Shown: positions 36,440-44,953, numbered from the stretch's first letter. The stretch is 64,000 nucleotides of DNA from Ruminococcus_G sp964621905 (GCA_964621905.1 CAZUNG010000009.1:45957-109956), one strand, 5' to 3'. Translations and numbers: made by a program. The notes: generated by a model not told the origin, from the letters alone.

Positions 36440-36554
36440 TTATGTTTTGCTGATAAGTGAGAGATCCTGTATGCTGTTTCATCCCCGTCAACGCATTAAA
36501 CACTGTACTCTTCCCCACATTGGGGTTTCCGGCAAGCGCAACTGTCATATTCAT
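36417..36554 (-). pseudogene. feoB: feoB 5' part, truncated by the inserted element
   Basis: The frame encodes 45 residues: 30 of FeoB, including the P-loop GNPNVGKST and ALTGMKQHTG, then 15 foreign residues (SLTYQQNIIIKTEHP) read from the element before a TAG. The ATG overlaps the feoA stop (ATGA), the normal feoA-feoB arrangement. It is the missing start of the transporter at 32363-34366. Confidence 0.92.
36465..36481. repeat. Right copy of 17-bp direct repeat at the element boundary (att site)
   Basis: TCCTGTATGCTGTTTCA, identical to 34349-34365. To its right the sequence is feoB codons upstream of the insertion point. Confidence 0.85.
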
Positions 36555-36799
36555 CGGATCACCATCCTAACTCTCACCTGTTTTGAATCTTCATCCCGCA
36601 AAGCAATCACCGCCCTGCGTATTAAAAAAGCTGCTGGATCTCCCATCGGACTTTTTCCCACACATTCTACTGCTGTCCCGTCGATCAATCCAATATCCTG
36701 CAGCCGTCTGCGCATATCGCCCGAAGTCATAAGCTTGGTCACAATGGCTTTCTCCCCGGGCTTAAGCTGAGACAACCGTAATTCCATTTCCACATCCAC
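36551..36799 (-). CDS. feoA: Ferrous iron transport protein A
   Basis: Up to 82 residues forming the SH3-like FeoA fold: LSQLKPGEKAIVTKL, RRRLQDIGLIDGTAVECVG, and RRAVIALRDEDSKQV. FeoA is a small cytosolic protein that binds FeoB and supports iron uptake. The start may be GTG at 36799 or ATG at 36787; AGGAGA sits just before the GTG codons, so the ATG is better spaced. It overlaps the feoB start by 4 bases. Confidence 0.92.
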   Translation of the reverse strand: MDVEMELRLSQLKPGEKAIVTKLMTSGDMRRRLQDIGLIDGTAVECVGKSPMGDPAAFLIRRAVIALRDEDSKQVRVRMVIR

Positions 36800-36853
36800 T
36801 CTCCTGCTTCAGCATTTCCTTATGATTACTGTATGAATCCGCAAATGCTTTTG

Positions 36854-37024
36854 TTAATCTTCAGCCAGGCCATTTTCCATCAGTCCGGAAAGGATTGGAT
36901 TATAAAGGTATGGAGATTCCGGTGCATCAAGCATATCTTCTATCTCATGCTCCAACAAAATGATTCTTTTCAGATATGCGTTTACAATGATTCTTTTCAG
37001 ATTTACTATGAACTTTATGTTCAT
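36854..37024 (-). CDS. Small protein at the head of the feo operon (56 residues)
   Basis: ATG at 37024 with GGGAGGTGAT 8 bases upstream opens MNIKFIVNLKRIIVNAY and ends GLMENGLAED. The N-terminus contains a near-repeat (LKRIIVNAY / LKRIIL) encoded by a 16-bp repeated DNA stretch near 36957-36994, and the C-terminal half is acidic. It ends 55 bases before feoA and probably shares its transcript. No family recognised; a role in iron uptake is guessed from position only. Confidence 0.55.
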   Translation of the reverse strand: MNIKFIVNLKRIIVNAYLKRIILLEHEIEDMLDAPESPYLYNPILSGLMENGLAED

Positions 37025-37043
37025 CCACATCACCTCCCAAAAA

Positions 37044-37065
37044 ATTGTACCATAACATCAGGTTA
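37044..37065 (-). promoter_or_regulatory. Candidate feo promoter with operator-like repeat
   Basis: TACAAT (plus 37044-37049) on the minus strand lies upstream of the small gene, with no strong -35. Next to it TAAC-ATCAG-GTTA (37053-37065) is an inverted repeat that could bind an iron-responsive DtxR-type repressor; that assignment is inference. Confidence 0.3.
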
Positions 37066-37114
37066 AAAAAAGCTGGTAAATAATTCATAGTTATCTCTCA
37101 ATATCCGATTTTGC

Positions 37115-37148
37115 CAAAAAAACAGAGCATATCATTGTGATATGCCCC
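37115..37148 (-). terminator. Intrinsic terminator after the small membrane protein gene
   Basis: GCATATCA (37127-37134) pairs with TGATATGC (37138-37145); on the minus strand seven T residues follow shortly (plus A-run 37116-37122). Confidence 0.8.
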
Positions 37149-37165
37149 GTTTACGTTTCTTATTT

Positions 37166-37522
37166 TTATTTCAATATCTTCATTTTGTAGCGGTTTCTGT
37201 TCGCCTGTCCCGCGGACAGACCTTTTTGTTCCCGAAGCCGTGTAAGCTGCATCTCTTTCTTCCTGATATCTGCCATTCTCCTGCTCTCTGGCTGGTATCT
37301 GCTGATTTCTTCCCCGCACCTTGCGCTGCGTCCGTTCCGCAGGTATTCAATCCCATACAAAACCGCGATGTGCAGCTTCAGATATGCATACTGCAGGGCT
37401 GTGCCAATCCGGTGGACGATTGTCTTTTTATAATCCAGTCCGTCGCTGGCATATGCAGCAATTGCGATTCCAACCAGGATGATGCAGCTGATCTTTAAAT
37501 AGATACTATATGCCTCCAGCAT
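37166..37522 (-). CDS. Hypothetical single-pass membrane protein (118 residues)
   Basis: One N-terminal membrane segment (about 7-25, ISCIILVGIAIAAYA), a short middle part, and a basic, arginine/lysine-rich C-terminal tail. AAAGGGG lies 7 bases before the ATG, and a terminator follows the stop. No family recognised. An overlapping frame at 37098-37319 is a shadow. Confidence 0.65.
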   Translation of the reverse strand: MLEAYSIYLKISCIILVGIAIAAYASDGLDYKKTIVHRIGTALQYAYLKLHIAVLYGIEYLRNGRSARCGEEISRYQPESRRMADIRKKEMQLTRLREQKGLSAGQANRNRYKMKILK

Positions 37523-37585
37523 AAGCTCATCCCCTTTCGCAACACCTTGTTATTATCTTTATAATACTTCTTTTTTTTCAAATAG

Positions 37586-38428
37586 TCAATATACTTCATC
37601 TGTTTTTTTACTTTTATCAGTTTTTATTATCTCATTTTCCGAGAGCAGGCGAATCAGACCAAACCCTGTCAATAATGTCGCGCTGCACAGTACCCATTCC
37701 CATCCCACAGGAAAACCAGGAAATACATCAGCCGCTGATCCAATGATAAATCCCATAATCATCAAATATGTTGGCTGCGGATACCGTTCCATTGCTCCTT
37801 CAAGCACTTTCGTCGTTAAAATAATTCCAATCAGCAGACCAATCCCCATCGGAAACAGAAAACCAAGATCAAACGAGCTGATTGCTTTCATCGTATCTGT
37901 GTAAATTCCCAGCATGAGCAGCAGATAAGAAATGCTGATTCCCGGCAAAATCAATGCTATGGCAGCAATCAAACCGGCGGACACCAGGACAAGAACTCCT
38001 GCGCTCCCTCCTCCTGCACCAAATGTTTCCGCCGGAAAAAGGGAAATGAGCATGACCGCCAGAATTCCTCCGATAATACAAACGGGAAGTTTCCAGGTAA
38101 ATGCCTGTACCCTCGCTTTTTGATACATCATGGGAACTCCCCCGGCCACAGCTCCGAGAAAGAAAAACATCATCGGTTTTGTATATGCCTCAATCAATGC
38201 AAGCAGCGGACTCGCAAACAGTACCATTCCGGCAAGCGCAGCAATTGTAAAAATGGCAAGAAACAGAACACTTTCCTTGATCTGCTTTCTAAACGAACTC
38301 ACCGATGATATCAGCCTGTCGTATATCCCCAGGATCATTGCCATGGAGCCCCCGCTGACACCGGGTACCAGCATGGTTCCTCCGACAATTAACCCTTTAA
38401 CAGCAATACTGATTTTATCTTTTTTCAT
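37586..38428 (-). CDS. DUF368 membrane protein (PopT-type undecaprenyl phosphate transporter)
   Basis: 280 residues with about eight membrane helices. The opening GLIVGGTMLVPGVSGGSMA and the internal repeat ALILPGISISYLLLMLGIY are the DUF368 signature, which occurs twice as an inverted repeat. Members have been shown to return undecaprenyl phosphate to the inner face of the membrane for cell wall synthesis. GTGAGGAG precedes the ATG. Confidence 0.88.
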   Translation of the reverse strand: MKKDKISIAVKGLIVGGTMLVPGVSGGSMAMILGIYDRLISSVSSFRKQIKESVLFLAIFTIAALAGMVLFASPLLALIEAYTKPMMFFFLGAVAGGVPMMYQKARVQAFTWKLPVCIIGGILAVMLISLFPAETFGAGGGSAGVLVLVSAGLIAAIALILPGISISYLLLMLGIYTDTMKAISSFDLGFLFPMGIGLLIGIILTTKVLEGAMERYPQPTYLMIMGFIIGSAADVFPGFPVGWEWVLCSATLLTGFGLIRLLSENEIIKTDKSKKTDEVY

Positions 38429-38552
38429 AAATACTCCTCACCTTAGTCTTTTCAGCTACATCCGATGATCAAGTTTATATTTCTATATATATGATTCCCC
38501 CCATGCCTCATATTCATCTTTCATTACAGACAATGTTTCTGTTGACAACAGA

Positions 38553-39065
38553 TTACATGTGCCCGTTTTCACACGCTTCTGTCTCGCCCGATGTTTTTAC
38601 CGGACGTCTTTTTCCGGTATATTCTGATACCGTCAGCTTGATCACAGACACAATGGATACCAGCCGTTCGTTAAACTCGAACTGTTTACCGGTCTGACAC
38701 TTCATCAATATGGTCATTGCATCCAGCTTTTCATTTACATCCTCCACCAGCTCGATTCTGCCCTTTCCCATTATGCTGGCATATCCATATCCATACTGGC
38801 AGGCGACCCTGCCATGGATCAGTTCATGGTCACAATCCAGCTCGAACGCTGCATTTGAGCAATTTCTGATCAGATCCAGTTTCTTTCCCCGTACGCCTCC
38901 GTGCATATAAAACGTCAGCTTTCCATCTTCCAGCATATAGCCATAATTCATCGGCAATATGTAAATATCGTCTCCGTCGTGCAGTCCGACATGAATGACT
39001 TTACACGTTTCCAGAACCTGGCGCATCTCATCAATATCTGTAATTTCCCTGTCTCTTCTTCGCAT
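38553..39065 (-). CDS. Nim-like flavoprotein (pyridoxamine 5'-phosphate oxidase family)
   Basis: 170 residues. MRRRDREITD, VIHVGLHDGDDIYILPMNYGY and FYMHGGVRGKKLDLIR are typical of the flavin-binding Nim/PNPOx-like family, some members of which reduce 5-nitroimidazoles. The ATG at 39065 is chosen because GGAGG sits 9 bases upstream and the family starts there; a longer frame to 39182 would overlap the next gene. It follows the GGDEF gene by 19 bases. Confidence 0.85.
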   Translation of the reverse strand: MRRRDREITDIDEMRQVLETCKVIHVGLHDGDDIYILPMNYGYMLEDGKLTFYMHGGVRGKKLDLIRNCSNAAFELDCDHELIHGRVACQYGYGYASIMGKGRIELVEDVNEKLDAMTILMKCQTGKQFEFNERLVSIVSVIKLTVSEYTGKRRPVKTSGETEACENGHM

Positions 39066-39084
39066 TTTACCCATCCTCCATCTT

Positions 39085-41355
39085 TTAAAGTACTCTTCCC
39101 TGAGCGTCCTGCAGCAAATATAATTCCTCAAAGCTTCTGACAGGAAGCGGCTTGTTGCAGATATATCCCTGAATATATTCACATTCCAGGTCTTTCAGGA
39201 TCGTCACCTGTTCTGACTGCTCTACGCCTTCTGCCACTACCTCGATTCCGAGTTCCCTGCACATTCTGACAATATCCAGCTTCGGCTGTAAATAAACCTT
39301 AAATTCATTGCTGGCAAGCGACTTAAGCAGTGATCTGCGGATTGAAGCGTTCATTTCCTTATCATCATCCCGCTCATTATAGTATGCCTGTTTCATGATG
39401 GCTCTTCGTTCGTCTGCATGTTTGATCAGTATATCAAGAGCAAAATCCTGGTCACTCCACGTATATCCAAGCGAAATATTACACCCCCTTTGACATTTCT
39501 GCTTCAGCAGTTCAATCTTCTCGGCAAACGATTCCTGCGTACAGTTCTCTGAGACCACAATAAATTCATCTCCGTTCATGCGGTAAATCCTGTCCTGCCG
39601 AAAGACCTCCTTTAGCATATCTGCCAGATACGAGATAATCTCATCGCCAAACTTATTCCCATATGCCTGATTCATCATTTTGAGACAATTGATATCCACC
39701 GATAATACACCAAGCGAAATCAGACTCTCTTCCTGTATATTCCTGCAATATTCAGCGTAAGAGTTCCGGTTTAAAAGATCCGTCAGTGAATCATGATAAC
39801 TGAGATACTCAAGCTCTTCCTGCAGCTGATATCTGCAGATCTCATTTTCCAGGAAGTGATTGACCGTCTCCAGAAGCCCCAGTTCATCAATATTTCCGGC
39901 CGGATTGTCCACCAAAAGCAGACCGGTTGTATCTGCGCCCGCTTCAAGCAGGGACGCATAAAATGATTCCGCACCGACTGTACGGCACATCCGGTATATT
40001 TGAGGAAATTTCTTTATCGCCTCTATGTCATCCACATACGGCTGTTTTCGAATATGTTCAGAAAACTGTTTCCACCTCTCGCCGGACATCCATGTGAATT
40101 CCCGTACACATTTTACAGACTTAGCATCCTCTTTTTTCCATTCATAAACATTGGTCGTTTCCCGATTCTGGTTGAAGATCACGAGGTAAGCGCGGTCCGC
40201 CTGATAATACCGGCACAGTTCCATCAGCACCACATTGACAGCATCCGAAAGAACCGAGTAATTACTGAGTGCAAGTATATCCTTCAGCAGCAGATTCTGA
40301 CCGCCTGCACCTACTGTCGGGTTTCTGTCCGCTTTTTCCCTCCTGCTTTTCAGGAATTTCTCAGGCAGCATCTCCATATTCCGCTGATAGACGACCATCT
40401 GCTCTTTGCTTTCCAGCTGCGCATGGACAAGTGCGATTCTGGCTTTATCATAAAGCTCTGCAAAGGAAGTATTCCTGTCATGGTCAAAGACAACACCGGC
40501 ACTTATGCGCAGCATTTTCGGGCTATTCGGAAACATATATGGAATCGACAAAAAATGGCAGACTTCTTTTGCATTCTTGCGAACCATCTGCTGATCCGGG
40601 CCATCATAGACAAATACAAACAGCTCGTCCCCATACGATCTGCCGACAATTTTTTTATCTCCAAACTTCAGCAAAAGCAGGCTGCCAAGTTCTCTTAAAA
40701 CCTCATCCGCCGTCTCATATCCGCTTTGAGAAAGCAGTATATGAAAATCGTCAACATTAAAAATGGCCAGCGCATAGCTTGCTTTCTTCTGTCTTGATTC
40801 TTCCATCGCCTTTTCAACCATGGCGATTGCGGTTTCTTTATTATACGTTCCAGTCAGAGAATCTCGTTCCGCCTTTCTTTTTAAAGTAAGCTCCAGTATT
40901 TTTCTGTCATCGATGTCACGGATACTGATATACGCATAGATCTCTCCGGCGGCATTTGGGACAAGTTTTGCAGAATGCGCCACCCAGATTACCCTTCCAT
41001 CATTTCTTTTCCTGCGGTATTCCAAAACCACGTCATTTTCACCCCTGGCACATGCCGCAAGCAGCGCCTGAGATGAAAATGTGATCTGATAACGTCTGCG
41101 GTCTGAATCATTTGCGATCTGCAGCTGTTCCTTTAAAAACAGCTGCCGGTAAGAAATCTCCTTCTGTTCCGTATATGTCTCATTGTCCATCCGCTGTATG
41201 TACCTCGCACTTTCAGTCGTCAGGTTGATTTTGGACATACACAATATGCCATTTTCAAAGGTGCTCCATATGGAAAAATCTCTTTGAAACTGCATCTTCG
41301 GACCTGCTTCCAGCCGTTCATTCGTTTTCTGATCAATTTCTCTTCTGTTCATCAT
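39085..41355 (-). CDS. PAS-GGDEF-GAF-GGDEF protein with an internally deleted EAL domain
   Basis: 756 residues. A PAS domain (about 35-155), a first degenerate GGDEF (about 165-320, motif YGDEL), a GAF domain (about 355-500), a second GGDEF (about 515-670, motif NGDEF, likely active), and an EAL remnant. The remnant begins EFKVYLQPKLDI and jumps directly to VRMCRELGIEVVAEGVEQ and YIQGYICNKPLP. About 170 residues, including EAL itself and most metal ligands, are missing in frame. It should not degrade cyclic-di-GMP and may act only as a cyclase or sensor. Confidence 0.88.
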   Translation of the reverse strand: MMNRREIDQKTNERLEAGPKMQFQRDFSIWSTFENGILCMSKINLTTESARYIQRMDNETYTEQKEISYRQLFLKEQLQIANDSDRRRYQITFSSQALLAACARGENDVVLEYRRKRNDGRVIWVAHSAKLVPNAAGEIYAYISIRDIDDRKILELTLKRKAERDSLTGTYNKETAIAMVEKAMEESRQKKASYALAIFNVDDFHILLSQSGYETADEVLRELGSLLLLKFGDKKIVGRSYGDELFVFVYDGPDQQMVRKNAKEVCHFLSIPYMFPNSPKMLRISAGVVFDHDRNTSFAELYDKARIALVHAQLESKEQMVVYQRNMEMLPEKFLKSRREKADRNPTVGAGGQNLLLKDILALSNYSVLSDAVNVVLMELCRYYQADRAYLVIFNQNRETTNVYEWKKEDAKSVKCVREFTWMSGERWKQFSEHIRKQPYVDDIEAIKKFPQIYRMCRTVGAESFYASLLEAGADTTGLLLVDNPAGNIDELGLLETVNHFLENEICRYQLQEELEYLSYHDSLTDLLNRNSYAEYCRNIQEESLISLGVLSVDINCLKMMNQAYGNKFGDEIISYLADMLKEVFRQDRIYRMNGDEFIVVSENCTQESFAEKIELLKQKCQRGCNISLGYTWSDQDFALDILIKHADERRAIMKQAYYNERDDDKEMNASIRRSLLKSLASNEFKVYLQPKLDIVRMCRELGIEVVAEGVEQSEQVTILKDLECEYIQGYICNKPLPVRSFEELYLLQDAQGRVL

Positions 41356-41395
41356 TTTTCTCTTTCATCGGAACGCATCTTTATATTTAGCATTT

Positions 41396-41424
41396 ATTGT
41401 ACCATGAAATACACCGGCTATCAA
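41396..41424 (-). promoter_or_regulatory. Sigma-A promoter of the GGDEF/EAL-remnant gene
   Basis: TTGATA (plus 41419-41424), 17-base spacer, TACAAT (plus 41396-41401) on the minus strand. The -35 box overlaps the stop codon region of asnB. Confidence 0.65.
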
Positions 41425-43271
41425 ATGATTCTGATTTGATAATGTTGCAGCCAGTAATTGACCTGCAGCAGATAGGCGATAAGCTGCGGCCCGGCCATCA
41501 GCTGTCCGTAAAATGGTCTTCCGTAATCTGATGGAGTCTGCAGGAAGGTTTCCACTTTTTTCGTGTCAATCAGTGTCCGCAAAGGCGCATTCGGCTCTGA
41601 CATGACTTCCAGAAGCTGATTTTTCAAAAGCTGTTCATAGTCCGGATCGTACGTTTTGGGATAAGGACTTTTTCTCCGGTAGAGAATCTCCTCTGGAAGG
41701 ATCTCCTTGCCTGCAGCTCTCAGCAGTCCTTTCACGACACCCCCGCTGCACTTCATATCCCACGGTACATTCCAGAGATATTCGATGATCCGGTGATCTG
41801 CAAAAGGGACCCTTGCTTCCAGCCCGGAATGCATGCTGGTACGGTCCATGCGGTCGAGAAGCGTCTGCATAAACCATTTCAGATTTAAATAGGATATTTC
41901 TCTGCGCCGCGCCTCCTCAGCGTTTTCCCCTGGAAGTACAGGTGTTTCCTCCACGGTCATCTGATATGCGGCTTTTGTATATTCTTCAAGACGCAGTTCC
42001 CCGAGAACCTCATCTTTAAGCAGCATTTTTCGCATCTCAAAATCCATGGACCATGGGAACATATCCGCCTCAAAACATTCTTTTTTATGAAACCATGGGT
42101 AACCGCCGAAGATCTCATCAGCACATTCCCCGGTCAGTGTCACTTTATCATACTGTGCAACCTGACGGCAGAAATAAAGCATGGAAGATTCTACATCTGC
42201 CATACACGGAAGATCCCTGGCATCCACCGCTTCAAACAGATAATCGTACAGATCATGATTCGTACATTCCAGATAACGGTGTCTGGTTCCGGCAAACTCC
42301 ACCATCTTGTCAACATACGGCCGGTCCTGGGATGGCTGAAACGCGTTGGCCTTAAAATTCTTATCATTATCTTTAAAGTCAAAAGAAAAGGTATCCAGAA
42401 TTTTGCCCTGTTTTTCACATTCTTTCGCACAGATCGCCGTCACGAGGCTGCTGTCCACCCCTCCTGACAAGAACGTACACACCGGTACATCCGAAAGCAT
42501 CTGTCCCCGCACTGCGTCGGTCACCAGCCATGCTGTCTTTTCCACGGTTTCCCCGTAGCTGTCTGTGTGCGGTCTGCTGACTAACTGCCAGTAACAATAC
42601 ATCTTGACGCCGCTTCTGCCATATTCCATATAATGCCCCGGTAAAAGCTCCGACACACCTTTGAGCACCCCTTTTCCATACGTCTTTGCAGGTCCCAGAC
42701 CAAAGATTTCACAGAGTCCTTCCCTGTCAAGCGCAGCTTCCATACCGGGGTACTGCAGAATTCCTTTTATCTCCGATGAAAATATAAAAGAGCGGTTTTT
42801 TACACTATAAAATAACGGTTTTACCCCTGCACGGTCCCGGAACAGCAATAGTTTTTCGGTTCGCCCATCCCAGATTGCGAAAGCAAAGATACCGTTCAGA
42901 CGTTTTACATATTCGTATCCGTAACGCATATACCCGGCCAGAATCACTTCTGTATCACTCGTCGTGGACAGTTTTATGCCTTCCGCCTGCAGCTCCTTTC
43001 GAAGCTGCGGCATATTGTAGATTTCACCATTATAGGAAATGGTACATTTCCCAGCTCCTTCACACCTTGTCATGGGCTGGTGGCCTCCTGCAAGATCCAG
43101 GATGGACAGCCGTACGTGGGCGAGAGCACAGTGTTTTTCAAGATGGATTCCATCTTCATCCGGTCCGCGGTGTTTTAATACTCTGTTCATTTTCCTGAGA
43201 ACCGGCAGCCAATTGCTGCCGACTCTCTGATAATCCTCCGTAAAATCACAAAAACCTGCCATTCCACACAT
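41421..43271 (-). CDS. asnB: Asparagine synthase, glutamine-hydrolysing
   Basis: 616 residues. The ATG at 43271 places the catalytic N-terminal cysteine at position 2 (MCGMAGF), which fixes the start. The glutaminase domain has LKHRGPDEDG and SYNGEIYN; the synthetase domain has the PPi loop SGGVDSS and TGECADEIFGGY. It makes asparagine from aspartate, glutamine and ATP. It follows dpaB with only 2 bases between (GGAGG for asnB lies in the dpaB end), so it probably shares the dpaAB transcript. Confidence 0.95.
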   Translation of the reverse strand: MCGMAGFCDFTEDYQRVGSNWLPVLRKMNRVLKHRGPDEDGIHLEKHCALAHVRLSILDLAGGHQPMTRCEGAGKCTISYNGEIYNMPQLRKELQAEGIKLSTTSDTEVILAGYMRYGYEYVKRLNGIFAFAIWDGRTEKLLLFRDRAGVKPLFYSVKNRSFIFSSEIKGILQYPGMEAALDREGLCEIFGLGPAKTYGKGVLKGVSELLPGHYMEYGRSGVKMYCYWQLVSRPHTDSYGETVEKTAWLVTDAVRGQMLSDVPVCTFLSGGVDSSLVTAICAKECEKQGKILDTFSFDFKDNDKNFKANAFQPSQDRPYVDKMVEFAGTRHRYLECTNHDLYDYLFEAVDARDLPCMADVESSMLYFCRQVAQYDKVTLTGECADEIFGGYPWFHKKECFEADMFPWSMDFEMRKMLLKDEVLGELRLEEYTKAAYQMTVEETPVLPGENAEEARRREISYLNLKWFMQTLLDRMDRTSMHSGLEARVPFADHRIIEYLWNVPWDMKCSGGVVKGLLRAAGKEILPEEILYRRKSPYPKTYDPDYEQLLKNQLLEVMSEPNAPLRTLIDTKKVETFLQTPSDYGRPFYGQLMAGPQLIAYLLQVNYWLQHYQIRII

Positions 43272-43273
43272 AA

Positions 43274-43858
43274 TCAAAATGCCTCCAATATCGGTTGATA
43301 CTGCTCATTTTCCAGCGCAAACTGGAGGGTAGGAATCAACATCTCTGTATGGGCAACCAAAGAATTCGCCTTCTTTCCGGGATTATCCTGCCCAAATGGG
43401 ACAAAGAAAATATTTTTAGCATTCAGAAGAAGTCCGATATTCTTCATGTTCATGCCGAGCGCGTCGTTCGTGGAAATTGAGATGACGAGCGGCTTATTGT
43501 TTCGAAGATGTGCTTTGGCCGCCATCAGTACGGGTGTGTCTGTGATACCATTTGCCAGCTTCGCCAGCGTATTTCCCGTACAGGGAAAAATCACCAATAC
43601 ATCCAGAAGACTTCTCGGTCCGATGGGTTCTGCATCCCGTATGCACAGAATTGGCGGTTTTCCGGTTATCCTCTCCGCCCTCTCGAGAAAATCTTCTGCC
43701 TTGCCAAAACGGCTGTCTGTGGTCCGCACCGCATCAGAAAACACAGTCACCACATCGGCGCCCTCCTCCACCAGATTGCCAAGTTCCACAAATATTTTAT
43801 CCAAAGTACAGAATGAACCTGTGATCGCAACACCGACCTTTTTCCCTTTTAATTCCAT
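43274..43858 (-). CDS. dpaB: Dipicolinate synthase subunit B
   Basis: 194 residues, flavoprotein-like fold: GVAITGSFCTL, FPCTGNTLAKLANGITDTPVLMAAKA and IFFVPFGQDNP match SpoVFB. With DpaA it converts hydroxytetrahydrodipicolinate to dipicolinic acid, the spore core protectant, in the mother cell. Its start overlaps the end of dpaA. Confidence 0.95.
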   Translation of the reverse strand: MELKGKKVGVAITGSFCTLDKIFVELGNLVEEGADVVTVFSDAVRTTDSRFGKAEDFLERAERITGKPPILCIRDAEPIGPRSLLDVLVIFPCTGNTLAKLANGITDTPVLMAAKAHLRNNKPLVISISTNDALGMNMKNIGLLLNAKNIFFVPFGQDNPGKKANSLVAHTEMLIPTLQFALENEQYQPILEAF

Positions 43859-44775
43859 ACTTCTTTCCTTCCCAAGCTATTACTATTCTCTCCGTCAGGA
43901 GTCAATATATGCATCATTTTCAGCTGCCTGTCGATATACGCCGCAAAACCCTCGCCGGATGTCTGCGGAGCGTACCTCCCTGGAAGTCCCGGGACCAGCA
44001 TCGTCTTTCGCTTCAGCTTTCTGGCACATTCAAAATCCACTCCGCCCTTGCCGGAAGCAATGTCAATGATCAGAACGTCCTCATCTGTCTTGATCAGACT
44101 CTCTTCTTTTAGCACCATTCCCGGCACCGTATTAAAGATAAACGTTTTCCCCTGTATGATCTTCGGCAACCGCTGAAGCGGTTCCGCCAGAAAGCCAGAT
44201 GCCTGTGCCTCAGCTCTCTGCTGTTCGTTTCTGCAGCATACGGTCACTTCCGCGGACAGTCCTTTTAGTTTCTCTGCCAGCACTTTCGCACATCTGCCGT
44301 ATCCCAAAATCAGACAGCCGCTTCCGTGTAAAGCAGCCGGATGATTCTTCATCGCATCCAGAATGGCTCCCTCTGCAGTGGGAACAGCATTAAAAATGGA
44401 CAATGCTTCATCTTTCATATAATCACAGCAGCAGATTTCCTGCTGTACGCAGCGAGTTCTGACTTCCTCTGTGATCAAACCTCCAAACAGTGCTTTTATC
44501 CCCGTTGCATTCTGAAACAACACAGGGAGTTCCAAATCCGGACATTCTATGCCCGCACAGATACTCTGATTTCTGGAAAACGGAATCCCTCCGGCCACAC
44601 ATTTAGAACATTGCAATGCTTCCCTGAAGCAGTCTGCTTTTACGACAGATACCTTATCAATTCCGGTATCAAACGTACCGTAACAGATGACTGAATAGCC
44701 ACGCCTTTTCAGTGCATCTGCCATATAAACCAGACGGGAATCCCCCCCGATTACAGCTATATCAAAAAAAGTCAC
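43849..44775 (-). CDS. dpaA: Dipicolinate synthase subunit A
   Basis: About 308 residues with an N-terminal domain (FDIAVIGGDSRLVYMA) and a Rossmann domain (GCLILGYGRCAKVLA), as in SpoVFA. A GTG at 44775 has GGAGG 10 bases upstream and starts at the normal family position; a longer frame to 44817 runs into the promoter. Many Clostridia lack this gene pair and use an electron-transfer flavoprotein instead, so its presence narrows the lineage. A sigma-K-like promoter lies upstream. Confidence 0.93.
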   Translation of the reverse strand: MTFFDIAVIGGDSRLVYMADALKRRGYSVICYGTFDTGIDKVSVVKADCFREALQCSKCVAGGIPFSRNQSICAGIECPDLELPVLFQNATGIKALFGGLITEEVRTRCVQQEICCCDYMKDEALSIFNAVPTAEGAILDAMKNHPAALHGSGCLILGYGRCAKVLAEKLKGLSAEVTVCCRNEQQRAEAQASGFLAEPLQRLPKIIQGKTFIFNTVPGMVLKEESLIKTDEDVLIIDIASGKGGVDFECARKLKRKTMLVPGLPGRYAPQTSGEGFAAYIDRQLKMMHILTPDGENSNSLGRKEVWN

Positions 44776-44804
44776 TTCGAGTAAACCTCCGTGTCTGCTC
44801 GTTT

Positions 44805-44832
44805 TAATATATGCCATAAAATAATAAAACGT
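44805..44832 (-). promoter_or_regulatory. Candidate sigma-K promoter of dpaAB
   Basis: On the minus strand CATATATTA (plus 44805-44813) matches the sigma-K -10 consensus CATAnnnTA exactly, with AC (plus 44831-44832) 17 bases upstream as the minimal -35. Known dpaAB operons are sigma-K dependent in Bacillus. An inverted repeat GTGTA-4-TACAC overlaps the -35. Confidence 0.6.
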
Positions 44833-44857
44833 GTAGTTTTACACTCCCCAGAGAATT

Positions 44858-44864
44858 TGTCGAA
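44858..44864 (+). promoter_or_regulatory. 0A-box (Spo0A binding site) between dpaA and the Spo0A-like gene
   Basis: TGTCGAA within TTTGTCGAATTT, an exact 0A-box core, in the divergent intergenic region. Seven-base matches occur by chance, but the neighbour encodes a Spo0A DNA-binding domain. Confidence 0.45.
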
Positions 44865-44953
44865 TTTCCGCGAATTTAGTCATTTATTCAATTTTTTTCA
44901 TATTCATTCGTATTCTTTTAGAGTAAGACTTTAGCGGATAGAGGAGACGCATC

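Larger units (their letters stand above)
34349..36481. mobile_element. 2.1-kb serine-recombinase element integrated in feoB
   Basis: Bounded by 17-bp direct repeats and 2,116 bp from repeat to repeat. It carries a promoter, two overlapping small genes, a terminator, a small minus-strand gene and one large serine recombinase, and no other recognisable mobility or cargo gene. Removal by recombination at the repeats restores feoB without any base change. This is a minimal recombinase-only integrative element; whether it is still active is unknown. Confidence 0.88.

Noticed and set aside
37098..37319. Gene encoding a 73-residue charged protein
   Set aside because: Shadow frame of the membrane protein gene at 37166-37522; it runs through that gene's terminator and lacks a ribosome binding site.
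38539..38551. CTGTTG-A-CAACAG palindrome as an operator or terminator
   Set aside because: It is short, has no T-run, and lies at the end of the Nim-like gene with no clear promoter partner.
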